From: Ephemerocybe angulata
Lineage: Eukaryota > Basidiomycota > Agaricomycetes > Agaricales > Psathyrellaceae
Assembly: GCA_013368325.1 (NCBI GenBank)
Contig: JAACJK010000060.1
Span: forward strand, 1 to 64,000
Reading direction: 5' to 3'
DNA length: 64,000 nucleotides
Part shown: piece by piece, positions 1-9,764 of the stretch
How the letters are laid out: every line of letters starts with the position of its first letter
How positions within the stretch are numbered: position 1 is the first letter of the stretch
Program-made: the position numbers and the translations under genes
The notes under the pieces: generated by a model
What the model was told of the DNA's origin: nothing
Database searches by the model: none
What the model saw: only the letters and a program-made list of their open reading frames with translations

Positions 1-37
1 CCTAACCCTAACCCTAACCCTAACCCTAACCCTAACC

Positions 38-72
<35 letters not shown>
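1..72. repeat. Telomeric repeat array (CCCTAA)n
   Basis: About 12 tandem copies of CCCTAA, with one variant (CCCTAAA) near position 57-60, before unique sequence starts. This is the C-rich strand of the TTAGGG telomere used by most filamentous and mushroom-forming fungi, and it places position 1 at or very near a chromosome end. Confidence 0.97.
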
Positions 73-108
73 GCGGACATGTGATCGCGAGGCATCACGT
101 GCCTAGGC

Positions 109-1330
109 GTGCCTGTGAACGTGGGCTTGCGGCGCTGCGTGTGGGGCTTCTGGCACTGTTCTCTCTTGTCAACCATGCCGGGGAAGACCCAATGTGAGTG
201 CTGCTCGCCCAAGTGCTGCGCTACACTGGGGCTGACAGTGGTGCCAGATACTGTGCGGCGAATCATGGGTGCTCGGCGATCAGATCCTGATTACCAGGAT
301 TTGAAGGAGTTGTCGCCCAGCTACGTGCGCGCCTATGTGAGTGTCTGGTTTGTGAAGGCTGGGGCTTAACTGAACTTTTGTAGGAGTACCAGGTGAAGGT
401 GAGGTCTGAGCTTCATTTTTTCCTCCTAGGCTCAAGTCGGAGCAGTGGGAGGACACCAGGACGAAGAAGTACTCGGAGCCCGAATTTGATAGGTGCGCCG
501 CGTCTCTGACTTTGAGCTGGGGAGCTGAACTGAGGGAGCTTATCGACAGCTGGGAGCCCGCCGAGACTATCGGAATCTCAGCTGAGTTCTCGATCGCCAA
601 GTTTTGGGCTTTGTTGGGCCCGGAAGGCTGCGCCTTGCCGGACGAGGAAGAGGTTTATCTCAAGGGGGAGCAGAACGGTGCGCAACTGATTCCGGTATTG
701 CGCTGGCTTTTCTTATTCTGGTGCACTTAGAGCGGAGCGATGTATTCGCGGAAGGGGTGGAGGTATTTATCAAGAATTTTTGGAATGGTACGAGCGGGAG
801 GTGGAGGAACATGAGGGAAGGTGCACTTTTCCCCGGAGCGATGTGGCTCCACCCGCATAGGATTGGGTATACCAAGGCGGAGATGGAGAAGAGGCACAGG
901 GAAGTTTGCTGGGGGTTAGCCTGTGCGTTCGGGCGCCGGGCGCCGCAGCTCGGTGAGGATTTATCAGGCGCGCGGAGGAACTCGAGGCGGAGGACGGGGA
1001 GTGGATGACGAAGGCTCCTTGCGTGGTGAGTCTACTATTGCTGCTCCTGTTGCTTCCGCTGATTTGGGGCAGTTCTGCGGCACCACAGAGTGCCAGCGAA
1101 ACTTGCTGGCTGTTTGCCAATGCCCCAATGGGGTTTTTACAATGGTGCGCCTGCTACCGCCGCTCAGCCTTCGATATGGGTTCAAACTGATAATGATAAA
1201 GGAATGCTGTCTCTTGGCGCGGGAGGAGGGGATGATGGAGTGTGTGTGCCCTAAATGCGGCCAGTGGATCATTGGCGTCCACTACGCATGGGTTTACCCC
1301 AAGGTCCGAGGTGCGGTGGACGAGAATTGA
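109..1330 (+). pseudogene. Subtelomeric Cys-rich gene, copy 1 (unrecognised family, probable frameshift)
   Basis: Function not recognised. The first gene after the telomere is a multi-exon gene homologous to the one at 2341-3370. Exons I can follow: to about 336, a mini-exon from 384, 430-492, 535 to about 674, about 726-1024, 1072-1142 and about 1197-1330. The middle carries a W-L-H-P motif. The C-terminus is cysteine-rich, with FC-x4-C, CxCP and finally CxCPxCG-x4-G-x-H-x2-W, which suggests zinc binding. Relative to copy 2 the frame shifts by one base near 957-962, because the homologous stretch (FIRRAEELEAEDGEW region) lies in the next frame. Copy 1 is therefore either broken or carries a sequencing error. 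The start is uncertain; ATGs at 109 and 175 are in frame. Confidence 0.55.
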
Positions 1331-2340
1331 ATGCGCTGTAATGGGTCTATGTATTTGTATATACTATCTTGAGCACAAGTCTGTATTTGGGTAGCATGAT
1401 GATTGCCCCGCTCGTCGGGTTTGGAGGCGCGGGCGACTTCAATTTAACTGGCTTATCGCAAATGCTTTGCCTGATTGCGCTTTGTTCTAGTGCTGCTGGA
1501 GTTTTGAGTCCGATTCTATGATGTCTCGCTGGCTTATTGGAGATGCGACATGCAAGGCTTTTTTGGGGGAAAGGGACTCGAACAGTGCTGCACATGTACA
1601 GCGCGTGTGCCGCCGTCGACGCTATAGGTCGAGTGCGATGATGCATGCAAAATATTGTGGAAATTGCCACAATAACATCTACCAAAGGGAGACATCCCGC
1701 TGAGGTCGATTAAGCGCGCGTCGGGCGCTTATTCAATCTGACGCTTGGATGCGCCTTTTGGGACAGGGAAGGGAATTTGATCATACCGACTGGTAAAGGG
1801 GTACCCTACAGGAGGTCCGCTGACTCAGTTGGCTTTAGATAGTGATCAGGGGGTACCTATGGTAATATGACCATACTTGGGTAGTCATTCGGGGAGCTCG
1901 GAAAGTCCTCGGAATGGCGTCTTCTCAAGTGCCCTTACATGGCGAGCTGCGCTGCCCTGCGATGTAAATGAGTCCACCTGTGGTCCGCATTCATGCGAGC
2001 GGACTTGAACGATTATCAGTTGCACAGGTCCTAATGCACGGCGCTAAAGGAGGCGCTCATTTCGGCCATATCGGTGAGCCTTATCGCGGACTGTGTGAGA
2101 GATCACAGAGCCTCGATGTCTATAACTCTTTCTGCTTTTGGGATGCTCTGTTCACGGAGTGCGATAAGCGCAAGGCTGTGTACCTGCATATGGCATTCTG
2201 CGGATGGCTGCTATCTTTCCAACCTTGCTTTCTTTCTCTCCCCCATGGCGGACCCAAACCGACACTGTGAGTCGCGCATTATTTGCAGGGGGTGCGAGCT
2301 GACTAGTCTGCAGATGTAATCAGGTCAGTTAAGGGGGTCT
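1331..2340. other. Intergenic stretch between the two subtelomeric copies
   Basis: No convincing gene. Open frames here are short and show no homology to the neighbouring copies. The promoter and 5' exons of copy 2 may begin in the last few hundred bases. Confidence 0.4.
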
Positions 2341-3370
2341 GGAGGTGTGATCCGGGTCCCAGTGAGCAGGTTACAACCGATGAAGAAGATGTCCGATACA
2401 TCGTCGGCTATGTGAGCGGCCCTTTATCATTTCAACGACTTGCCTGACATCCTAGCTTAGCAATACAAAATTCAGGTGCGCACCTTACTATCCATAGGCA
2501 TGCTCGCGAATACTGACAGATCTGAAGTGGGAGGACGAACCTGACAGAAATCATTCTGACCCAGCGCACGATAGGTGAGATTCAGGAGTGTGTCTGGTGC
2601 GCCCTCAATAATGTGTTTTATAGTTGGTTGCCGGCAAAGATGGCCACCGAAAATGCGCAGGAGGGTGTGGCTCTGTGCTGGGGGGTCATCGGTCCTACCG
2701 CGTACGGTGACGGTTTGGCAGACGGAGAGAAGAGATATAGGGGGAATGTCGGGGCGGGTGCGTGCTGATAGACAGCGTCGACCTTGAGAGGCACACTAAC
2801 CCATGGTGGCAGGTGCCCCAGCGAATTATGAGACCAAATTCAGGAATCTTTTTTGGCATGTTTGGGCTGCTAGCCCGGGGCGATGGAAGGGCAAGAGGGG
2901 CGGGTGGGTGAAGCCCTGCGCGCTCTGGCTGCACCCGTCAAAGCTAGGTTTTGAGGACCCCAAGCCCTCCGCGCGTCAATTCCTGCTTAACTGTGCCCTG
3001 GCGTCGGCATTCGACCGAGCGGATCAGGAGTTGGGTCCCAACCTCATCGCTAAGGTGTTTGCGGATTATGACAAAGACCTTGGATGGAGGGCTGCAGCGC
3101 GGTGCCTGGTGAGTCGGTGAATTGCTGCGCGGTGGCTTGATCTAATTTCTTGCAGTTTTGTCGGTCTAGGAACTGCCGCAAAGATCTTCTGTCTTCATGT
3201 GCTTGTCCGGGAGCAGTGTTTGCAATGGTGAGGACTTGTTGGGATTCGTTGGAGCCATACTCACGAGAGAGCAGGAGTGCTGGGCAGTGAGCCCCAGCAG
3301 CCAGTGCCGCTGCCCCCGGTGTGGTGAGGCAATGGTGGGCGCCCACATCGGCTGGATTTTGCCTGTTTAA
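2341..3370 (+). CDS. Subtelomeric Cys-rich gene, copy 2 (unrecognised family)
   Basis: Function not recognised. This is a tandem paralogue of the gene at 109-1330 with the same exon order. It has a mini-exon encoding QYKIQ (EYQVK in copy 1) flanked by introns, then an exon with LKWED (LKSEQWED in copy 1). Further exons encode a GPTAYGDGLADGEKRY segment and a W-L-H-P block near 2930. Introns at 3109-3155 and 3238-3284 match those of copy 1. The C-terminus reads FC-x4-C, CxCP, EC and CxCPxCG-x4-GAHIGW and stops at 3368-3370. The spaced Cys/His residues suggest a metal-binding domain. The frame is open from about 2800 to the stop; the 5' end is not resolved. The two copies have diverged strongly in sequence but keep gene structure, which argues for selection. 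Confidence 0.55.
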
Positions 3371-3901
3371 GATGAAGTTTGTGAAATCTGCACCTGTATT
3401 ACTATCTTGAGACCGTCCCGAGTGCGAATGTAACATTTTTCCTGGTGGCTGCAAGAGTACCTTCCCATACAACGCTGAGAGCGGCAATGACTTCTCAAGT
3501 AGGGATGCAGACACAAGTGAGAATAGATTAATGTTTCGATACGAAGACAGAGAGAGAGAAGAGAGAAGAGAAAAGGAACAAAAGCAACGCGACGAGGGAA
3601 AGAAGGCCGCCGGCAGACACCTCCACCCGCACCCGAGTCCGGATCGCAACTATCATACGATATAACAAAAACATAATTCTTGGGTTCATTAGTCACTGTC
3701 AGATTCCAGCCTGGGGGAAGGTCAGATTTAAAGCAGGCAGTGGGGTCAGATGGCGGGACGCACAAGACAGGGGTAGTCGCGCGGGATCGGGCGCTGGGCT
3801 CGAAGTAGTGCTTTAAAAGATCCAGGAGGTCGTCGACGTCTTCCTGCTCCGCCATGACCTGGAAGTGGTACAGGTCAATGCGAGTCGCTGTGGATGGGCA
3901 G
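3371..3901. other. GA-rich tract and possible 3' exon of the minus-strand gene
   Basis: Contains a purine-rich low-complexity run near 3545-3580. The minus strand has an open frame at 3367-3855 beginning MAEQEDVDDLLDLLKHYF, which could be a further exon of the gene at 3902-4790. The splice phase does not join cleanly, so it is left unassigned. Confidence 0.3.
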
Positions 3902-4790
3902 TCAGCCGGTGTGGAAGAGACGAAAAGAGAGGATGCACACAGCGCTTCGCAAGGAGGAGTTGGGGTCGGCGGGGAATCCCCCGAGCCCCTCCCTGATTGC
4001 AGTCAACTCAGCCTCGAACTTGGCGAGTTGATTCTGCATATCCTGCCCACCCCAGCGGTTGACATCCATCCGCCAACGGATGAGGAGGTTGATGAAGGTT
4101 GCTGTGCCGTTCTCTGTGGGGGAGCCGCCAGCGAGATCTAGAGCGCAGGTGAGAAATATGGAGATAAGTGAAGGCTATTAACGGCTTACCCTCCAGAGCT
4201 TGGTGTATGTCCTGTTCCACCTGTTTAGCACGGCTTACGAGGGCGTTAGCTGTAATGAGAAGGTCCCCGGCGGTACAAGAAGCTATGGTCGCGACAGTTG
4301 GGCGGAGGAGGGGGTTGATCGTGCCGTTCCACCGACCTTCAGCGCCAAAGAGAACACCCGCTATCTCGTCGTAGGCTAGAAAGAGGGGGAGTTCTGCGGG
4401 AACGGTTTGCAGGTTTTCCGCCTGCATGATTTGAAATGGGAGACACTCTACTGCGCCGAGAGCCTTCTTGACGATGGCTGCCAAATTTCGGTCAGACCAC
4501 ATCTTCATAACCCACTTGTGCCAAAGAGCAGAACCGGGAAGGTATGGTGTGCGGAGGAAAACCTCGCGCTCGGCGTCGGTGGAGAGGGCAGAGTAGGCTT
4601 TAAAGTACAAGTGAATGTGGGCGGCAGCGGCCCGAGACAAACAAGGGGGCAGTTGGTCGTCTTGCTCAGGGAAAAGACCAAAGCGAACGTTGGTGATGTT
4701 CTTCCATGTCTCCCAAGACCAGGGAGCACCGGGGGAGGGGAAGATATAGTAGAGGCGCAGCAAGGCAGATGGGATTCCGAGGTAGGGCAT
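3902..4790 (-). CDS. Hypothetical protein, two exons, 278 aa
   Basis: Not recognised. Exon 1 is 4790-4190 and exon 2 is 4137-3902, joined across a 52-bp GT-AG intron (4138-4189); the joined length is a multiple of three. The protein is mostly helical-looking, with SWETWKNITNVRFGLFPEQ near the start and a C-terminal coiled-coil-like stretch (DMQNQLAKFEAELTAIREGL). No signal peptide, membrane segment or catalytic motif is visible. The true end may lie further left if another exon at 3367-3855 is used. The ATG at 4790 is the first in frame. Confidence 0.5.
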
Positions 4791-5162
4791 CGATGGAGGG
4801 CGAAGGGCTGAGGACGAAGAGGTGGGGGTCGAAGAAGTAAATCAAGAAGAGGCTGAAACAGGTTTCTCCGGGTTCTGTCCGGTCTCCACCCTAGGGGGCG
4901 GCTTGCCTTAAATGGCAGGCAAGCTCTCCCGCGACTGGTAGATGGTTTTTGCCAGGAATCAGGTGTGACTTCACCATGTCCGATATATTACCTTTGTATA
5001 ACCGGAAGCACTGTGGTGCGGCTTCTTAAGCCGCTCTGTGCCCTCTGCGATAGTTTGCTGAGCTCCAGTCTAGGATAAGTGCATCTGAGGATGAAATGTT
5101 GTATTGATGATGTATTGGGTGGCAGTGAGGGGTGAGATCTGCAGGAACCCGCTTTGATGGCC
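4791..5162. other. Spacer without a gene
   Basis: Upstream region of the minus-strand gene at 3902-4790. Nothing else recognisable until the palindrome array begins. Confidence 0.4.
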
Positions 5163-5385
5163 GGCTTATGACGGTGCCAAAGCGATTGTCATAAGCCATT
5201 TTGATGGCCGGCTTATGACGGTTGTTTTGGGATCGTCATAAGGCAGTTTGATGGCTCGCTTATGACGGTCGCTTTGGGGTTGTCATAACCCGGTTTGATG
5301 GCTCGCTTATGACGGTGCCTTTGCGATCGTCATAAGCTGGTTTGATGCCCGGCTTATGACGGTCGCTTTGGGATCGTCATAAGCC
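5163..5385. repeat. 47-bp tandem array of TTATGAC palindromes (5 units)
   Basis: Five head-to-tail units of 47 bp, with CTTATGAC starting at 5165, 5212, 5259, 5306 and 5353. Each unit holds an inverted pair, CTTATGACGGT then CGTCATAAG, around a loop of about 12 bases, separated by a TTTGATGG spacer. Arms match to about 11 bp in units 1 and 5. The units differ mainly in the loop, so the paired arms look conserved. Confidence 0.9.
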
Positions 5386-5486
5386 ACTTTGATGGGGTGG
5401 TTAGGGTGCTGTGAAGGGACGCATGAGGGTTGATAGGAGCACTTTGTCTGGAGTTATAGTAGAGTCAGGACCTGAACTTAGCACAT

Positions 5487-5829
5487 ATGGGGGCTTGCGG
5501 CGGTTGCTTTTTGACCTTCATAATTGCACCTTCCAAAAAAATATGGTTTCCGCGCTTATGACGCTTCACTTTTGAGTGTCATAAGTGTTGTGTTGTGTTT
5601 CGATCGCAGATGGGGGCTTATGACGGTTGCTTTTTGACCGTCATAATTGCACCTTCCAAAAAAATATGGTTTCCGCGCTTATGACGCTTCACTTTTGAGT
5701 GTCATAAGTGTTGTGTTGTGTTTCGATCGCAGATGGGGGCTTATGACGGTTGCTTTTTGACCGTCATAATTGCACCTTCCACAAAATCATGGTTTGCGCG
5801 CTTATGACGGTTGATTTTTGAGTGTCATA
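5487..5829. repeat. 123-bp tandem array with the same TTATGAC palindromes
   Basis: About 2.8 copies of a 123-bp unit. CTTATGAC starts at 5617 and 5740, with a degenerate version at 5494. Each unit contains two hairpins built from TTATGAC...GTCATAA, about 61 bp apart, one with loop GGTTGCTTTTTGACC and one with loop GCTTCACTTTTGAGT. It is unlike the 47-bp array except for the heptamer arms, so the arms are the shared element. Confidence 0.9.
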
Positions 5830-7088
5830 ATTGTGCACATTGGCGATTCTGGGCCGAAATTATTGGAGCCAGGGGCCTGACTCTGGGGGGAGATAGTTAG
5901 GTACGGACCCCGTCGCTGTAAGATCACCACCGTACTCAGTATTAATCGACCTACTGCGCTGCAGGTCAGGTGCTAAACCATAACGTGCTTCCCCACATTC
6001 TCCTCAGATTAGATCCGAGTGTTAGTTACCGTGGGTTATATTATATCTCCCCGTCCGTCGATGAGTTAAGCTTTGTACCGTACCGAGTCGTAGCGCACGT
6101 CGAGCTCGATATCCCGTCCCCATCCATCCATCCAGTCGGACGGACCGAACACGATTCAACCGCGTTAAGCCTACCTCTCTCTCCCCTCCCTAACTCGAAC
6201 CTCGAACCTCGACATCTCAAATTCCTCGCCGCCTCCCCTCGCACCCACAACGAACAGAATGAGCGAGCCCAGTAAGTAACACGGGGATCCATCAGGGTTC
6301 AAAACCGACGTCAGTACCCCGACCCACAGAACAAACAAACACTCAGGGCTCAAGTAGATTACCGAATACCGAATACCGAATACATATCTCAACTCACGAA
6401 ACGAAAGACCACGAAACGAAAGACTGGCACGAAACGAAAGCTCACCGAAACGAAGGTCACCGAAACGAAAGACCCACCGAAACGAAGGCCACCGAAACGA
6501 AAGACCCACCGAAACGAAACCCACCGCAACTCATCCACGAAACGAACTTCGACCAACCAAACCCGACTTCCTACTCCAACACTCAACCATACTCCCAAGT
6601 ATAATACACCTCTCAAAACAAACATCCACATCCTCTGAAAGAATCCTCGCTCGCCAACGTCCTCCGAGTCAGTCCTCCGAACGCAGTGAGGGATACAGGT
6701 GTCAGGCTGGTGTCAGGCGACAACTGTCTGACTACGGGAGACTATGTAACACCAAGGCATGGCAGCTATGTATCATAGCCCAACTCAACTCCGCCCCCTC
6801 CCTCACCACAAACACTCAAACACGACGAATCAAATCAGAGTGGGGATGTATTATAGCTAACGAATTAAGTCTATGTGATAGTGAACCCGAACCAACAAGT
6901 CAATGTATGTATGTATGTATGCAGTGAACGAGAACGAGAACGGGATAGGAATGTGCAGGAAGGATTACGACGAGCGCGAGATGCTACTTTTACTCCACGG
7001 TCAAGGTCACGGCCAAAATGAGAGAGGACACGGCGAAGCGACGAAACGAGGGCCCATCCACCCGCCCGAACGACGACTCACTCCCTCC
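5830..7088. other. 3' flank of hsp60 copy A with a GAAACGAAAG minisatellite
   Basis: No gene seen. Positions 6405-6525 hold a degenerate short tandem repeat built on CACCGAAACGAAAG. Positions 6841-6960 (TATG repeats, then GAACGAGAACG) match the inverted 3' flank of the intact hsp60 gene at 29815-29940. The duplication that made copy A therefore included downstream sequence. Confidence 0.6.
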
Positions 7089-9430
7089 TTAGAATCCTCC
7101 CATCCCCATCCCGCCCATCCCACCCATCCCTCCCATACCCCCAGGCCCCTTCCCACCCGAGCCCTCCTCCTCAGCAGCCTCCACAACACACGCCTCACTC
7201 GTCGTCAACAAACTCGCCACCCCCGCCGCATCCACAAGCGCCGTCCGCACAACCTTGAGCGGATCCACGATCCCCGCCGCCACCATATCCACATACTCGC
7301 CCCTCCCCGCATCATACCCCCAATTAAACTTTCCTTCAACTCCATACTCCCCCAATATCCTTCCCACAATGACACTGCTCTCCTCCCCGGCGTTCTTGTA
7401 GATGGTGCGCGCGGGGTTCGTGATCGCCCTCCGAATGATAGCGACCCCAAGCTCCTGATCAAAGCTCGCCGTCGGAATCGGCTTCGCATCGCTCGCAACA
7501 GGGGCGCTCGCATTCCCCGCACTCATCGCAGGACTCGTCGTAGCCAACTCTAAACTCGCCTTCAACAACGCCACACATCCTCCAGGGAGATCGACCGCAG
7601 CGCGCGTAGCGTTCAGCGCATCATCATACCGGTCCTTCTTCTCCCCCACCTCAACTTCACTCGCACCGCCCACCTTGATGACCGCCACACCCCCGCTGAG
7701 CTTCGCAAGCCGTTCCTGGAGCTTGGAGCGATCGTAGTCGCTCGTCGTAGGATCCGCGACGAGCGACCTAATCTGCTCGCACCTCGCCTGAATCGCATCC
7801 TTACTCCCCTCCCCATTCAGAACGATCGTATCGTCCTTCGTCACCGTCACACTCCCCGTGCTCCCAAGCAAATCCACGCTCGCCTTCTCAAGCTTCACCT
7901 CCAGCTCATCCGTAAAGTCCTGCCCGCCAAGCTGCCCGCCCGTAAGGATCGCCAAATCCCGCAGAATGCTCTTGCGGTTATCCCCACCGGGTGCCTTGAC
8001 GGCAGCGACCTGGAGCTGCCCGCGCAGCTGTGGGAGGAGTCAGTATGTTCTTGGAAACGGGCGGCATGAAGGGGGCGAAGGCGAAGGCGAGAGGGTGAAC
8101 GGAGGAAGGGTGATACGCATGACGCAAACATGTATTGGGACAGCGAGACCATGAACTCGAAATGAAACCGAAAATTGGGGGACAGGCAGCACAAACGAAC
8201 TCGCACGAGTCAAACGAACGAATACATGGTCGAAACGAACGAATATAGGGTCGAAACGGGGCCCAAGCCTCGAAACCAACCACATCCTTCCTCGCGCGAA
8301 TCGAACCGCAAAAACGAACGACGACGAACACAGAACGAACGACGACGAACCACAGAACAAACGACGAACACAGAACGAGCGATCGCCAAACACAGAACTC
8401 AGGACGGAGCGCGAGCAGCCTCGCCTCATCTCCTCCTCCTCAGCACGAAGAACCGACCGACACCGCCACGAAGGTAGAGGGAGAGCGACGCACGAATTGA
8501 ACATGAACCGCAAATAGAAGGAAAGAAAGGAAAAAGGATGAACGAACGAACGAACGAACGATGGTACTCGTGCGTCTCCATACCGCACCATAACGCAGGA
8601 CTGCGATGCCGAACGAATGAACAATAAAGGCTCATCCAACATAAAACGGATGAGGGTGATGGTGCGATGGCACGAAGGAGTGAGTTGGGAGAACGCAACA
8701 GGAATGAACTCGTGCATCTCCAGCAGAAGCCGAGACCCACAAGTGCAACAAGGATCGAAACGAACATTTCGACGACCGACTAGTATCGGCCACACGTCGA
8801 ACGAACGAACGAATGGCAACAAGGCGAGCGATGAGGGGCAAATGGAGAAGCATGGAAGGCGATCTCGAAACGAGGTATACACTCAAGCACGCACGCATAG
8901 ACAAAGCCGAGTCCCAAATGGAAGGGCGCGATGGAGAAACCGAGAAGGCGAGAATGAATGCGGGGGTCGAATGAAAAACGCTTTGCAGACTCGACTCTCC
9001 AGAGCCAAGACTGTACGCCACGAACGAAAGGAACGACGAAGGAATGAAACGAACGAAACGAACGAAACGAACGAAAGGGAGGGCGGATGGATGGATACTC
9101 ACCGGTCGAAGCGCATACCCTCGGTAATCTCAATCAAATCCTCAATCGTCCGTCCCTCCTTCACCGTAATAACCCCCTCCTTCCCGACCTTCTCCATCTC
9201 CTGCGCAAGAAGGTTCCCGACATGCGTATCGCCATTCGCAGAGATCATCGCGTCCTGGGCGATCTCCGCCGTCGTCGTGACCGTCCGCGCGTGCTGGCTG
9301 AGGAACTCGACGACGGGGTCCATAGCCGCCTGCGACCCGCGACGGAGGTCCATGGGGTTGCACCCCACGGCGACGTTCTTGACGCCCTCGCTGTAGATGG
9401 CGCGGGCGAGGACGGTCGCAGTTGTCGTGG
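7089..9430 (-). pseudogene. hsp60: hsp60 pseudogene copy A, 3' part
   Basis: Minus-strand copy of the Hsp60 gene at 27584-29657. 7089-8027 corresponds to the last exon and ends in the GGM-rich tail of mitochondrial Hsp60. 9103-9430 corresponds to exon 3 ([18 protein letters not shown] and onward). The first part of the last exon (GFISPYFV to ILNKL in copy C) is missing, because the intron acceptor now joins directly to [14 protein letters not shown] small internal deletion turns [12 protein letters not shown] into AAVDLPGGC. Exons 1-2 are absent and exon 3 is split by the retrotransposon at 9431-19240. This cannot make a functional chaperonin. Confidence 0.93.
8028..9102 (-). repeat. Expanded hsp60 intron 3 with GAAC-type repeats
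   Basis: The intron that is 140 bp in the intact gene is about 1.07 kb here and about 0.98 kb in copy B. It is full of AACGAACG and GAACGAAACG tracts (for example 8535-8562 and 9040-9080). These create long spurious open frames on both strands. Confidence 0.75.
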
Positions 9431-9646
9431 TGTGACGGAAGGCACCGTCAGAGACGATGCGTTCGGGCACACGCAAGAGAACCAAACAGAACTGGTTAAA
9501 GCAATGAAAGATTCTGAAGGCCTATCGTACGTACAATCGATCTATATATACGAAGGCCGTAGCCAAATAAGAAACAAACAAATCGGCACACGGGCTGCCG
9601 AGCCTCTAATCCAATCAACGGGAGATAAGGGATCTGGTTCGTTACA
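9431..9646 (-). repeat. 3' LTR of the gypsy element
   Basis: 216 bp, TG...CA termini, same sequence as 19025-19240 by eye. It is the 3' LTR because the polyprotein reads on the minus strand. Confidence 0.95.
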
Positions 9647-9764
9647 TGCGCCCTCCTGGTATTCGCAGAATGCCAAACATAAGAAGATCAGAGGAAAGAG
9701 AACAGGAAGAGGAAAATAAAGTAAACGCGCCGGGCGTACGAATGGTGTAAGTCCATCAATCAAT

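Noticed and set aside
5163..5829. CRISPR array
   Set aside because: The units are tandem satellites with near-identical spacers, in a eukaryotic chromosome next to a telomere. No cas genes are present.
8040..9719. Long open frames on both strands around the hsp60 A intron
   Set aside because: They come from GAAC/CGTT-type repeats and from antisense reading of hsp60; no motif or codon signal supports them.
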